Assembly: GCA_038260305.1 (NCBI GenBank)
Contig: JBBSNY010000017.1
Location: forward strand, 19,299 to 83,298
Direction of reading: 5' to 3'
DNA: 64,000 nucleotides
Source: CADCVQ01 sp038260305
GTDB lineage: Bacteria > Actinomycetota > Thermoleophilia > Solirubrobacterales > Solirubrobacteraceae
Shown piece by piece: positions 51,801 to 59,500 of the stretch. Below the pieces are notes generated by a model. That model saw only the letters and a program-made list of their open reading frames with translations, was not told the DNA's origin and ran no database searches. Position 1 is the first letter of the stretch. Every line of letters starts with the position of its first letter. A program made the translations under genes and the position numbers.

Positions 51801-52729
51801 GCCAAATGGAACGGAGCCCTGAGCTCGAAGAGGAGATGCGCCGGCTTGTGCCGAGCGTCGAGAAGCTCGGCCAGATGCTGGCGGAGACCGACTACCTCGC
51901 CGAGGAGGGCCTGGCGACGTCGACGTTTCTCGCGCTGCGCCTGCCGCAGCCGCTGCTGCTCGAAGGTGAGGCCGGCGTCGGCAAGACCGAGCTCGCGAAG
52001 GCGCTGGCCACGGTTCTCGACACCCCGCTGATCCGTCTGCAGTGCTACGAGGGCATCGACGCCGCCGAGGCGCTCTACGAGTGGAACTATCCCAAGCAGC
52101 TTCTGAGTATCCGGATGGCCGACTCCAAGGGCTCGGACCTCGGTGAGGAGGAGCTCTTCGGCCCCGACTACCTCATCCGCCGACCGCTGCTGCGCGCACT
52201 CGAGCACCCGGGCCCGCGTCCAGCCGTTCTGCTCATCGACGAGCTCGATCGCGCCGACGACGACTTCGAGGCGTTCCTGCTCGAGCTGCTGGCCGAGGCG
52301 ACCGTTACGATTCCCGAGATCGGGACGATCAAGGCGACGCATCCGCCGATCGTCATCCTGACGTCCAACCGCACGCGCGACCTGCACGACGCCGTCAAGC
52401 GCCGCTGCCTGTACCAATGGATCGACTACCCCGGTCCCAAGCGCGAGGTCGAGATCGTCCGCCGGCGCGTGAAGACCGCTTCGCAGGTGCTCACCGTCCA
52501 GGTCGCCAACGCCGTCTCGCGGATGCGCAAGAGCGACATCCAGAAGCCGCCGGGCATCGCCGAGGCGATCGACTGGGTGTCCGCACTGGACCTGCTCGGA
52601 GTCGAGACGCTCGATGCCGAGAGCGCCGACCGCACGCTCGGCTCGGTGCTGAAGTACAGCGAGGACCAGGAGGTCATCCGCGCCCAGGGGCTCGAGGGCC
52701 TCATCGAGCTCGAGGAGACGCTCGGTTGA
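51797..52729 (+). CDS. coxD: CoxD, MoxR-type AAA+ ATPase
   Basis: 310 aa. Walker A GEAGVGKTELAKALA, Walker B VLLIDELDRADDDFEAFLLE, sensor I TSNRTRDL, and arginine-rich KRRCLYQWIDYP, all MoxR-like. In Oligotropha CoxD unfolds or remodels apo-CODH so the Cu-S-Mo centre can be built, working with CoxE. Both ends overlap by 4 bp (ATGA, TTGA). Confidence 0.93.
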   Translation: MSQMERSPELEEEMRRLVPSVEKLGQMLAETDYLAEEGLATSTFLALRLPQPLLLEGEAGVGKTELAKALATVLDTPLIRLQCYEGIDAAEALYEWNYPKQLLSIRMADSKGSDLGEEELFGPDYLIRRPLLRALEHPGPRPAVLLIDELDRADDDFEAFLLELLAEATVTIPEIGTIKATHPPIVILTSNRTRDLHDAVKRRCLYQWIDYPGPKREVEIVRRRVKTASQVLTVQVANAVSRMRKSDIQKPPGIAEAIDWVSALDLLGVETLDAESADRTLGSVLKYSEDQEVIRAQGLEGLIELEETLG

Positions 52730-54183
52730 CCGACAACGGCAACCCCGTGGTGGAGGACGACGGCGTCTTCGGGATCGAGGACCTCGTCCTCGACCTGCCC
52801 GCGGTCGTGGGCGCGTTCAGCCAGCGGCTGCACGACGCGGGGATGCCGGTCACCCCGAGCCAAACGCAACAGTACGCGCGTTCGCTCGTCCTGACGAAGC
52901 CCGTCTCGCGCCGGCGCCTGTACTGGACGACGCGCGCGGTGTTCGTCACGGGCTTCATCCAGTTGCCGACGTTCGATCGGGTCTTCCGCGAGGTCTTCGG
53001 GAGCTCCGCGAAGAACGACTTCGAGCAGACCGACGACTTCGATGTCGAGCTGGCGCCGCCGAAGGACGACAACGACACCGAGGAGGAGGAGCTCGACGAC
53101 GACGAGGAGCTGCCCGACTCGGGGGAGGGCGGCAGCGACCTGAACGCGTCCAGTGGAGAGGGGGGCGACGACGACGAGGAGGGCGAGGAGCAGGAGATTC
53201 CGATCCTCTCCGCCAGCGAGGAGGAGGAGCTGTCCGAGAAGCACTTCTCCGCACTCGCCTCGCACGAGCTGGCCTCTCTCTACCGGCTCATGGTCCGTCT
53301 CGATCTCGCCACGCCGACGCGCCGCACGCGGCGGCGCAAGCGCGGACGCCACGGCGAGCACATGGACATGCGCCGCACGCTGCGCAACAGCCTGCGCACC
53401 GGCGGTGACCCGATCAAGCTCGCCCGCCGCCGCCGCCGCGTCCAGAAGCGCAAGCTCGTGCTGCTGTGCGACATCTCCGGCTCCATGGAGCCGTACGCGC
53501 GCGCCTACCTGCAATTCCTGCACTGCGCCCGCGCGAGCGGTCCCGACCACGAGGCGTTCGTCTTCGCCACGCGCCTCACGCGCCTGACGAAGCAGCTTGC
53601 CGGACGCAATCCGCAGCGCGCCATCCGGCGAGCGACGGAGGCCGTCGAGGACTGGTCGAGCGGAACGCGGATCGGCGACGCACTCAAGACGTTCAACGAC
53701 CGCTACGGCCGTCGCGGCATGGCCCGCGGCTCGGTCATCGTGATCCTCTCCGACGGTTGGGAGCGCGGTGACCCGGAGATGGTCTCGCGCGAGATGGAGC
53801 GCCTGGCGCGCCTCGCCTACCGCGTCGTGTGGGTCAACCCGCGCGTCAGCGCCCCCGGCTTCCAGCCGAAGGCCGGCGGCCTCGTCGCCGCGCTGCCGTA
53901 CTGCAACGCCCTCGTCAGCGGCCACAGCCTCAAGGCACTCGGCGAGGTCGCGGACGCGATCGCCGCCGACCACGACGACGATGGGTTGGCTTCGGCGAGC
54001 TGGCGGCCGCCGTCGCTGGACGGCGAGGTCGAGGAGGAGCAGAGCTGGGGCATGGCCGGTTCCGGCTCGGTCGGCTTCGCGATGCCGAGCAACCTGCTCG
54101 GCATCGTCCCCAAGCGCGGTAACGCGGCCCCCGGCCGCAGCTGGTCGGACATCGACGACGACGGCTACGCCGCCGACCGCTGA
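52726..54183 (+). CDS. coxE: CoxE, VWA-domain protein
   Basis: 485 aa from TTG 52726. An N-terminal helical region, a long acidic stretch (about 113-170, EEEELDDDEELPDSGEGGSD and onward), a basic patch, then a von Willebrand A domain with the metal site DISGSM at 249-254 and FVFATRLTRLT, VILSDGWERGDP. It pairs with CoxD in CODH maturation. The C-terminal 70 residues are disordered. TGATG links it to the small gene at 54183. Confidence 0.92.
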   Translation: MTDNGNPVVEDDGVFGIEDLVLDLPAVVGAFSQRLHDAGMPVTPSQTQQYARSLVLTKPVSRRRLYWTTRAVFVTGFIQLPTFDRVFREVFGSSAKNDFEQTDDFDVELAPPKDDNDTEEEELDDDEELPDSGEGGSDLNASSGEGGDDDEEGEEQEIPILSASEEEELSEKHFSALASHELASLYRLMVRLDLATPTRRTRRRKRGRHGEHMDMRRTLRNSLRTGGDPIKLARRRRRVQKRKLVLLCDISGSMEPYARAYLQFLHCARASGPDHEAFVFATRLTRLTKQLAGRNPQRAIRRATEAVEDWSSGTRIGDALKTFNDRYGRRGMARGSVIVILSDGWERGDPEMVSREMERLARLAYRVVWVNPRVSAPGFQPKAGGLVAALPYCNALVSGHSLKALGEVADAIAADHDDDGLASASWRPPSLDGEVEEEQSWGMAGSGSVGFAMPSNLLGIVPKRGNAAPGRSWSDIDDDGYAADR

Positions 54184-54338
54184 TGGTCCCGCTTGCGCAT
54201 ATCGCCGGGATCCCCGTCGAGGAGACGATCGCGATGGCGGTGCCCGTCCTGGGCGCCACGTGCGCCGCGTTGATGGCGACGCTGCGCACGCGCCGCGATC
54301 GCAGGTCGTCGCGGCGCGCCGGCAAGCACGACGTCTGA
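54183..54338 (+). CDS. Small membrane protein at the end of coxMSL-coxDE
   Basis: 51 aa, starting at an ATG that overlaps the coxE stop by one base (TGATG). MVPLAHIAGIPVEETIAMAV leads to a single hydrophobic helix (about 15-34) and a basic tail (LRTRRDRRSSRRAGKHDV), which puts the C-terminus in the cytoplasm. Similar short AHIAGIPVEET-type proteins occur in actinobacteria. It may help anchor the dehydrogenase or its accessory proteins. Confidence 0.55.
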   Translation: MVPLAHIAGIPVEETIAMAVPVLGATCAALMATLRTRRDRRSSRRAGKHDV

Positions 54339-54429
54339 ACCAGCCGATCGTCAACCGCCGACGAGCGCCGACCCGAGGGTCACGCCGCCGACGGCGATGA
54401 TCGTCTGAAGCCCTCCCCTACATCGACGT

Positions 54430-54882
54430 TCAGTCGCGGTATGCCGTCTGCGCGTCGAGCGAACCTTCCATGCCCGGCGGCAGCTCGATGGCTCCCGCGT
54501 GCGCGTACAGCGCGATCTCCTCGATGCGCTTGCCCGTCGTGTAGTCGTTGCCGGCGTAGAACGCGCCGTTGCCCCACCGCAGGTTTCCGGGGGACACGCC
54601 GAGCATGCTGCCGGCGAGGATCTGAGCCTTCTCCTTGATCTTCCCCGTGGTCCTGACGATCGCGTTCGCGGTGCCACCGCTGGGGCTCGTGAGCCACCCC
54701 ATGCCGTCGCCGAAGCGGTCGTAGTCCGTCGGAACGACCTCGGTGTCGTCGACAGGGATGCCGAGCTCCTGCGACACGAGCTGGGCGAACTGCTGCTCCT
54801 GCCCGCCGCCCTCCGTGCTCAGACTCAGCGTCGTCTTGCCGGTCGGATGCACGCGCAGAAAGACTGCCCGATAGGCGCTCAA
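54430..54882 (-). CDS. CoxL-derived 150-aa molybdopterin-domain fragment
   Basis: The minus-strand frame matches the C-terminal region of CoxL-type proteins: FLRVHPTGKTTLSLSTEGGG, EQQFAQLVSQELGIPVDDTE, GTANAIVRTTGKIKEKAQIL, then PPGMEGSLDAQTAYRD. It corresponds to about residues 505-640 of coxL but is clearly diverged, so it is an old duplicate. Only this piece remains, on the opposite strand. A TTG at 54882 with GGGAGGGG 6 nt upstream could still start it. Remnant or mini-protein; I lean to remnant. Confidence 0.65.
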   Translation of the reverse strand: MSAYRAVFLRVHPTGKTTLSLSTEGGGQEQQFAQLVSQELGIPVDDTEVVPTDYDRFGDGMGWLTSPSGGTANAIVRTTGKIKEKAQILAGSMLGVSPGNLRWGNGAFYAGNDYTTGKRIEEIALYAHAGAIELPPGMEGSLDAQTAYRD

Positions 54883-55147
54883 ACGGATCCCCTCCCAATG
54901 CTGACCGAACGGCGCCCCGCGGCGCTCGGAGAGCAGTACTCGAATGGTGCCGATACCTGCACAGTCACGCTCCTTCCCAGAGGTCTACGCGGCCAACGAT
55001 CGGCCGCTCTACAGCAGCCGCAGTATGACAGTTCCGACCTCCCGACGCCCGTCAAGATGGCGCGCGCGGGGGCCGCGAGCGGTGGCCGGGCGAATCGCGG
55101 CGCGGCGCATTCGAGGGTCCCGGAGCGGCGCTGCGCCGGGCTCCGTG

Positions 55148-55678
55148 TCAGAGCGTCCCCTCGACCTCGACCGTCACGTCGTCATTGACCTTGAGCGCCC
55201 CGAACAGCGCCGAGTACGGCTTGATGCCCCAGTCGCTCTGGTTGAGCGTCGCGCTGCCCTTGATCGAGCTGCCGTCGCCGGTGACGACGAAGTCGACGGG
55301 CTTGCTCTTACCGCCCATCTGCAGATCACCCTTGACCGTGAGTCCGGCGTCGCCGCCGGAGACGCTCGTCGACGTGAACTCGATCGCCTTCTTCTTGAGG
55401 ACGTCCTTGTCGATCGTCTTGCGGATGTCGGCCTTGTCGTCGTCTCCGAGAGCCTGCAGCCCGCCGACGCCCTCGAGGACGTGCAGCGAGGTCGCGTCGG
55501 CCGTCAGCGAGACGGAGCCCGCCGCCGGGTCGTCGGCGACGTCGAAAGTGGCCTCCCAGGACTTGACTTCGATGACGAGGTCATGCCCCGCCTTGGCGGC
55601 CGCGCCGTGGCGGCCGGTCTTCACTCGGAGAGTGGCGTTGTCCGGTCCCAGCTTGTAGCTACCTGCCTGAATTGCCAT
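55148..55678 (-). CDS. YceI-like lipid-binding protein
   Basis: 176 aa from ATG 55678 (MAIQAGSYKLGPDNATLRVK). The YceI beta-barrel pattern is clear: TGRHGAAAKAGHDLVIEVKS, VSLTADATSLHVLEGVGGLQ, FTSTSVSGGDAGLTVKGDLQ, and GSATLNQSDWGIKPYSALF. No signal peptide, so it is cytoplasmic, unlike the periplasmic type. YceI proteins bind isoprenoid-type lipids such as quinones; a role in electron transfer to quinone near CODH is possible but unproven. Confidence 0.85.
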   Translation of the reverse strand: MAIQAGSYKLGPDNATLRVKTGRHGAAAKAGHDLVIEVKSWEATFDVADDPAAGSVSLTADATSLHVLEGVGGLQALGDDDKADIRKTIDKDVLKKKAIEFTSTSVSGGDAGLTVKGDLQMGGKSKPVDFVVTGDGSSIKGSATLNQSDWGIKPYSALFGALKVNDDVTVEVEGTL

Positions 55679-55972
55679 ACGCGCGATTGTATGCGGGCAA
55701 CCCGCCGCGGGGCCGTCCGCGCGCCATGCGCCGATCGCGGTCTGCCGATCCATCGAGCCCGTCGATAGGGCCGGGCTCAAAGCTATGCGTAAACTCATGC
55801 ATTCCCGGGCACCCTCCCAGTAGGCGGACCTGGCATACTGCACGCGCTGCTGCACGGTGGCCCGATCGTCTCCGGCCGTCGTCGGCCCGACTGCTTGGCC
55901 GCGCGCGAGGACGTGGCCGGTGGCGGCCTGCCGCCCAGTTTTCGACCGCGGACTACCAAGGAGATCACCAAT

Positions 55973-56392
55973 ATGCCTGTCCTGACCGAGTCGTTCTCAG
56001 TGCCCAATGGCGCAGCCAGCTGGGCCGTCGTCAACGATCTCACCAAGCTCATCCCGTGCGTGCCGGGTGCGAAGGTGCTGGCGAGCGAGAGCCCGACGAA
56101 GTCCACGGCCGAGATCACGGTCAAGATGGGATCGATGGGCATGGTCTTCACCGGCCCGGTCGAGATCCTCTCCACCAGCGGCCAGACCGCGAACATCAAG
56201 GCGAACACCCGCGAGAAGGGCGGCCAGAGCAACGCCGCGGGCGACGTCACGATCACCGTCTCGGGGAACTCCGTGAACATCAGCGCCAACGCGCAGGTCT
56301 CCGGCAAGGCCGGTTCGATGGGCGAGGGCACCGTCGTGGCAGTCCTCACGCAGCTCGTCAAGCAGTTCGCCGGCAACCTGGCCAAGGCCTAG
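55973..56392 (+). CDS. coxG: CoxG-like SRPBCC protein
   Basis: 139 aa; AAGGAG lies 8 nt before the ATG. The START-like fold of CoxG: LTESFSVPNGAASWAVVNDL, LIPCVPGAKVLASESPTKST, then SMGMVFTGPVEILSTSG and a C-terminal amphipathic helix VVAVLTQLVKQFAGNLAKA. CoxG recruits CO dehydrogenase to the membrane and is thought to carry menaquinone to it. Unlike longer homologues there is no extra C-terminal tail. Separated from the main operon by the CoxL fragment and the YceI gene. Confidence 0.9.
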   Translation: MPVLTESFSVPNGAASWAVVNDLTKLIPCVPGAKVLASESPTKSTAEITVKMGSMGMVFTGPVEILSTSGQTANIKANTREKGGQSNAAGDVTITVSGNSVNISANAQVSGKAGSMGEGTVVAVLTQLVKQFAGNLAKA

Positions 56393-56616
56393 CAGGCGCC
56401 GGCAGCCGCGCCTACGACAGACGCCGGCCTGCCCCGACCGGCGCCGCCCGGATAGGCGCCCTGCCAGCCGTGGCTGCGCCCGCGCACCGCTCGTGCGCCA
56501 GCTTGCGCTCCCGCGCATCGAGCCGGCGCAGCGCCCTGGGTAAGGTGTCCTACAGGGGCAGTCCGACGCCGTCGGCAGCGCCCGAGGTCAGACTTTCCTG
56601 GGAAGGGAGCAACGCG

Positions 56617-56931
56617 ATGAAGGATGTAATCGACGACGTCGACCGCTGGGTGCAGCGGGGTGACAAGGTGGCGCTCGCGACGGTGGTGGCGATCCGCCGC
56701 TCCGCGCCGCGCCCGCCCGGTTCGAAGATGGCGATCAACGACAAGGGCGAGGTCTCGGGGATGGTCTCCGGTGGCTGCGTCGAGGGTGCCGTCATCGAGA
56801 TCGCCGACAGCATCATCGGCGGCGACGACCCGCAGCTGCTGACGTTCGGCATCACCGATGACATGGCGTTCGACGTCGGCCTGCCATGCGGCGGCGAGAT
56901 CGACGTCTGGATCGAGCGGTTCGAGCCGTGA
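56617..56931 (+). CDS. XdhC_CoxI N-terminal domain protein (split XdhC, part 1)
   Basis: 104 aa with AAGGGAGC 6 nt upstream. MKDVIDDVDRWVQRGDKVAL, TVVAIRRSAPRPPGSKMAIN, EVSGMVSGGCVEGAVIEIAD and FDVGLPCGGEIDVWIERFEP define the whole N-terminal XdhC_CoxI domain, including both conserved Cys in GGCVEG and LPCGG. In most bacteria this is fused to the Rossmann domain; here the Rossmann half is the next gene, overlapping by 4 bp. Together they equal one CoxI protein for cofactor insertion. Confidence 0.9.
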   Translation: MKDVIDDVDRWVQRGDKVALATVVAIRRSAPRPPGSKMAINDKGEVSGMVSGGCVEGAVIEIADSIIGGDDPQLLTFGITDDMAFDVGLPCGGEIDVWIERFEP

Positions 56932-57689
56932 GCATCCAGGCAGCCTTTGCCGAGGTCGCTCGCGGTAGTGGACGCGCGGCCATGGTCACCGCAATTCAGG
57001 GCCCGCACGCGGGCGCCCGGATGCTCGTCCACGTGGGCGGCGAGACCGAGGGCACCCTCGGCGACCCCCAGGTCGACGCCGACGCCGTCGCGCACGTCGC
57101 GGATCTCATCTGGGGCGAGAGCTCCGAGGTTCGTGGGGATCTCTTCATCGACGTCTGCGCGCCGCCCCCGCGTCTGATCATCTTCGGCGCCGTCGAGTTC
57201 GCGACGCACCTGTCGGCGATCGCGAAGATCTGCGACTGGCGCGCCTACGTCGTCGACCCGCGCGCCCGCTTCGCCACGAAGGAGCGCTTCCCGGACGCGC
57301 TCGACGTCGTCGCCGGCTGGCCCGACAAGGCGTTCGAGAAGCTCGGCGCGATCGACCCCGCGACGTATCTGTGCGTGCTGACGCACGACCCCAAGCTCGA
57401 CGACGCCGTCCTGCTCGTCGCGCTGCGCTCGGAGGCGAAGTACATCGGCGCCATGGGCTCCAAGCGCGCGCAGAAGGAGCGCCGCGAGCGGCTCATGGAG
57501 CATGGCGTCAGCGAGGAGGAGCTCGCGCGTATCAGCGCGCCGGTCGGCCTCGACCTCGGGACGACGAGCGCGCGCGAGACGGCGCTGTCGATCATGGGCG
57601 AGTGCGTCGCCGTCCGCCACGGACGCGACGGCGGCCGGCTCTGTCAGAAGGGCGCGGATCGCAAGCGCATCCACGCCGAGGTGAAGTAG
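56928..57689 (+). CDS. XdhC C-terminal (Rossmann) domain protein (split XdhC, part 2)
   Basis: 253 aa from GTG 56928. A Rossmann-type XdhC domain: RLIIFGAVEFATHLSAIAKI, CDWRAYVVDPRARFATKERF, YLCVLTHDPKLDDAVLLVAL, YIGAMGSKRAQKERRERL and ISAPVGLDLGTTSARETALS. The first 70 residues repeat part of the N-terminal XdhC fold (GPHAGARMLVHVGGETEGTL), but without the Cys motif. With part 1 it forms the second XdhC system in this cluster; the first is at 50042-51199. A 10-bp hairpin follows the gene. Confidence 0.9.
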   Translation: MSIQAAFAEVARGSGRAAMVTAIQGPHAGARMLVHVGGETEGTLGDPQVDADAVAHVADLIWGESSEVRGDLFIDVCAPPPRLIIFGAVEFATHLSAIAKICDWRAYVVDPRARFATKERFPDALDVVAGWPDKAFEKLGAIDPATYLCVLTHDPKLDDAVLLVALRSEAKYIGAMGSKRAQKERRERLMEHGVSEEELARISAPVGLDLGTTSARETALSIMGECVAVRHGRDGGRLCQKGADRKRIHAEVK

Positions 57690-57764
57690 CCCCGGCGGTC
57701 GTCAGCGGTCTCGTTCGATGCCGACGTCGTCGGCGAAACCGCGTCGACATCGGCCGCCGGCGAG

Positions 57765-57788
57765 CCTGCTCCGGGGATCCGGAGCAGG
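57765..57788. terminator. Terminator between convergent units
   Basis: A perfect 10-bp stem (CCTGCTCCGG / CCGGAGCAGG) with a 4-nt loop between the XdhC gene and the minus-strand gene ending at 57806. It probably serves both strands. Confidence 0.7.
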
Positions 57789-57805
57789 AAACTACAGATC
57801 CTCTC

Positions 57806-58336
57806 CTACTTGAAGACCTTTTCCATGACGCCACTGCTCTCGAGCATGGACTGCCCCTGGGCCAGCAGCGCCTGAGCCTGGTCGACCATCTGCTGACGCT
57901 CGTCCGGCTCTGCCGTCATGTAGCGAAATCCTGCCGCGGCGACGCCGAGCGGGACGATCCTCCACATGATGTTGCGGCGCGAGCCGACGAGTCCCAGCAA
58001 CTGCTGGTTGGTGGCAGCCAGCGACATCATCGCCGGCGCCATCTGCGAGTTCATCTTCCTGCTTCGCATTCGCATGCCTTTCAACGAGGGTGTGCGAGGT
58101 CCGAGACCGATCGCCCGCAGGGGCAGCCCGGCCGTCGCGGTGATGCCGCCGCCGGCGACGAAGCCGGCCACGAGGGCGACGCGACGGCGGCCGATCTCGC
58201 GCGCACTGAGCGACGTCGAACCGTCCGACGTGCGCTGCAGATCCTGTACGGGCTCACCGACGGCGAGTGCCGAGCCGGATGCGTCCGGTCCAGCCGAGCC
58301 GCGGTCGGCAGCGTCGTGGGTTTGGGGTGTGCTCAT
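57806..58336 (-). CDS. Hypothetical membrane-associated protein
   Basis: 176 aa (MSTPQTHDAADRGSAGPDAS). After a disordered N-terminus there are two hydrophobic segments (VALVAGFVAGGGITATAGLP near 53-72; IMWRIVPLGVAAAGFRYMTA near 123-142). The C-terminal part is helical (ERQQMVDQAQALLAQGQSML). No family recognised. It is transcribed with the next minus-strand gene (58394-58699) upstream; a shared role with the hydrogenase is not evident. Confidence 0.6.
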   Translation of the reverse strand: MSTPQTHDAADRGSAGPDASGSALAVGEPVQDLQRTSDGSTSLSAREIGRRRVALVAGFVAGGGITATAGLPLRAIGLGPRTPSLKGMRMRSRKMNSQMAPAMMSLAATNQQLLGLVGSRRNIMWRIVPLGVAAAGFRYMTAEPDERQQMVDQAQALLAQGQSMLESSGVMEKVFK

Positions 58337-58393
58337 CGCGGCAACTCTTTTACGTGCGCGCGCGGGTAGACGTCGCTTCGACGTCTCTGGGAC

Positions 58394-58699
58394 CTAGCGA
58401 ACAATCCACCTCACCACCCGAGCGCCCACGAACCCGGCCGCGAGCATCAGGGGGACGCGGAGGGCGGGGTCGAGTGAGTCGAATCGCTCCTTCGCCTCGC
58501 CGAGCATCGCACCGACATCCAGCTGGCTGGGGTCGATGGAACCGATCTGCTCCATGAGGTCCATCGGGTCCAGCGTGCCGATCTGGCCAACAAGGCCACC
58601 GACACGCTCACCGATCTCGTTCACGGGCACGCCATACGAACCGAGCTTCTCGAGCGCCTGCTCAATGGGGTCCTGCGTCACCGATCGTCCTGAAGACAC
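58394..58699 (-). CDS. Small hypothetical protein with C-terminal anchor
   Basis: 101 aa from GTG 58699. Repeated short blocks (IGTLDPMDLMEQIGSIDPSQ, GERVGGLVGQIG) precede a C-terminal hydrophobic helix (RVPLMLAAGFVGARVVRWIV), so it is probably tail-anchored. A GTG at 58681 is an alternative start. Function unknown. The 253 bp between it and hypC must hold the divergent hyp promoter; nothing else is seen there. Confidence 0.6.
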   Translation of the reverse strand: MSSGRSVTQDPIEQALEKLGSYGVPVNEIGERVGGLVGQIGTLDPMDLMEQIGSIDPSQLDVGAMLGEAKERFDSLDPALRVPLMLAAGFVGARVVRWIVR

Positions 58700-58952
58700 G
58701 CGGAGTCAATCCTCCCTTTTCCCGGTCTGACACAGCAGCAAATACGACGGCTCGTTGGTACCACGGCGACGCGCGCGGGCACAAGGTGTGCTGCGCACCT
58801 AGCCCGCAATCGCTGGATATCCGACCGCTGCGGCAGGGTACCCCCGCAAGGTGATCTAAACATCTAGCGCCCGGCGAGCATGAGTGGTACGACTGGTTCC
58901 TGCCGCAATCCATGCCGTCCTGCCGTACACGAACGGGGGCTTGAAAAGACAC

Positions 58953-59231
58953 ATGTGCTTGGCGATTCCCGGTCAGATCCTTGAAGTGGTCGACGAGACG
59001 AACCGTCTCGCGAAGGTCGATGTCGCGGGTGTACAGCGCAACGTCAACATCGGCCTGCTCGACGAGGATGGAATGGGCGTAGGTCCCGGCGACTGGGTCC
59101 TGATCCACGTCGGCTTCGCTATGTCCAAGATCGACGAGGGCGAGGCCCTCGAGACCCGCCGCATGCTCGAGAGCATGGGCGCCGATTACGAGCAGGAGCT
59201 CGAAGACCTGAAGGCGAGCATCATCGAATGA
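58953..59231 (+). CDS. hypC: Hydrogenase maturation chaperone HypC
   Basis: 92 aa. The obligatory Met-Cys start (MCLAIPGQILEVVDETNRLA) is present, so Cys2 can hold the iron ligand group, and the end VGPGDWVLIHVGFAMSKID is typical. HypC carries Fe(CN)2CO from HypD to the hydrogenase large subunit. The frame is open upstream, but only this start leaves Cys at position 2. First gene of hypC-hypC2-hypD-hypE-hhyS-hhyL; 4-bp overlap with the next gene. Confidence 0.94.
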   Translation: MCLAIPGQILEVVDETNRLAKVDVAGVQRNVNIGLLDEDGMGVGPGDWVLIHVGFAMSKIDEGEALETRRMLESMGADYEQELEDLKASIIE

Positions 59232-59500
59232 GTCGCCTGATCGCCGACGCGGCCGCCGTGTTTGCTCCGCGAGCGCCGGTTTGCGACCACACGACGGGCT
59301 GCATCACATGCGGCGACGTCGCCATCCCGATGAACGTCCTGCGGCTCGACGAGCAGCGTGGACTGGCGCTCTGCGCCGACGACGACGGGAACTCAGAAAC
59401 CGTCGAAATAGATCTAGTCGCCCCGGTGGCGCCGGGGGACACGCTCCTGGTACACGCCGGCACCGCGATCGCCCGGCTTACCGAGGAGGGCCCCGAATGA
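59228..59500 (+). CDS. HypC/HupF-like second protein with CxTC
   Basis: 90 aa (MSRLIADAAAVFAPRAPVCD). The C-terminal half is HypC-like (IDLVAPVAPGDTLLVHAGTA then IARL), but there is no Cys at position 2; instead it has CDHTTGCITCGDVAIPM, adding three cysteines that could bind iron. Such second HypC-like proteins accompany actinobacterial hydrogenase clusters. ATGA overlaps on both sides tie it to hypC and hypD. Confidence 0.8.
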   Translation: MSRLIADAAAVFAPRAPVCDHTTGCITCGDVAIPMNVLRLDEQRGLALCADDDGNSETVEIDLVAPVAPGDTLLVHAGTAIARLTEEGPE

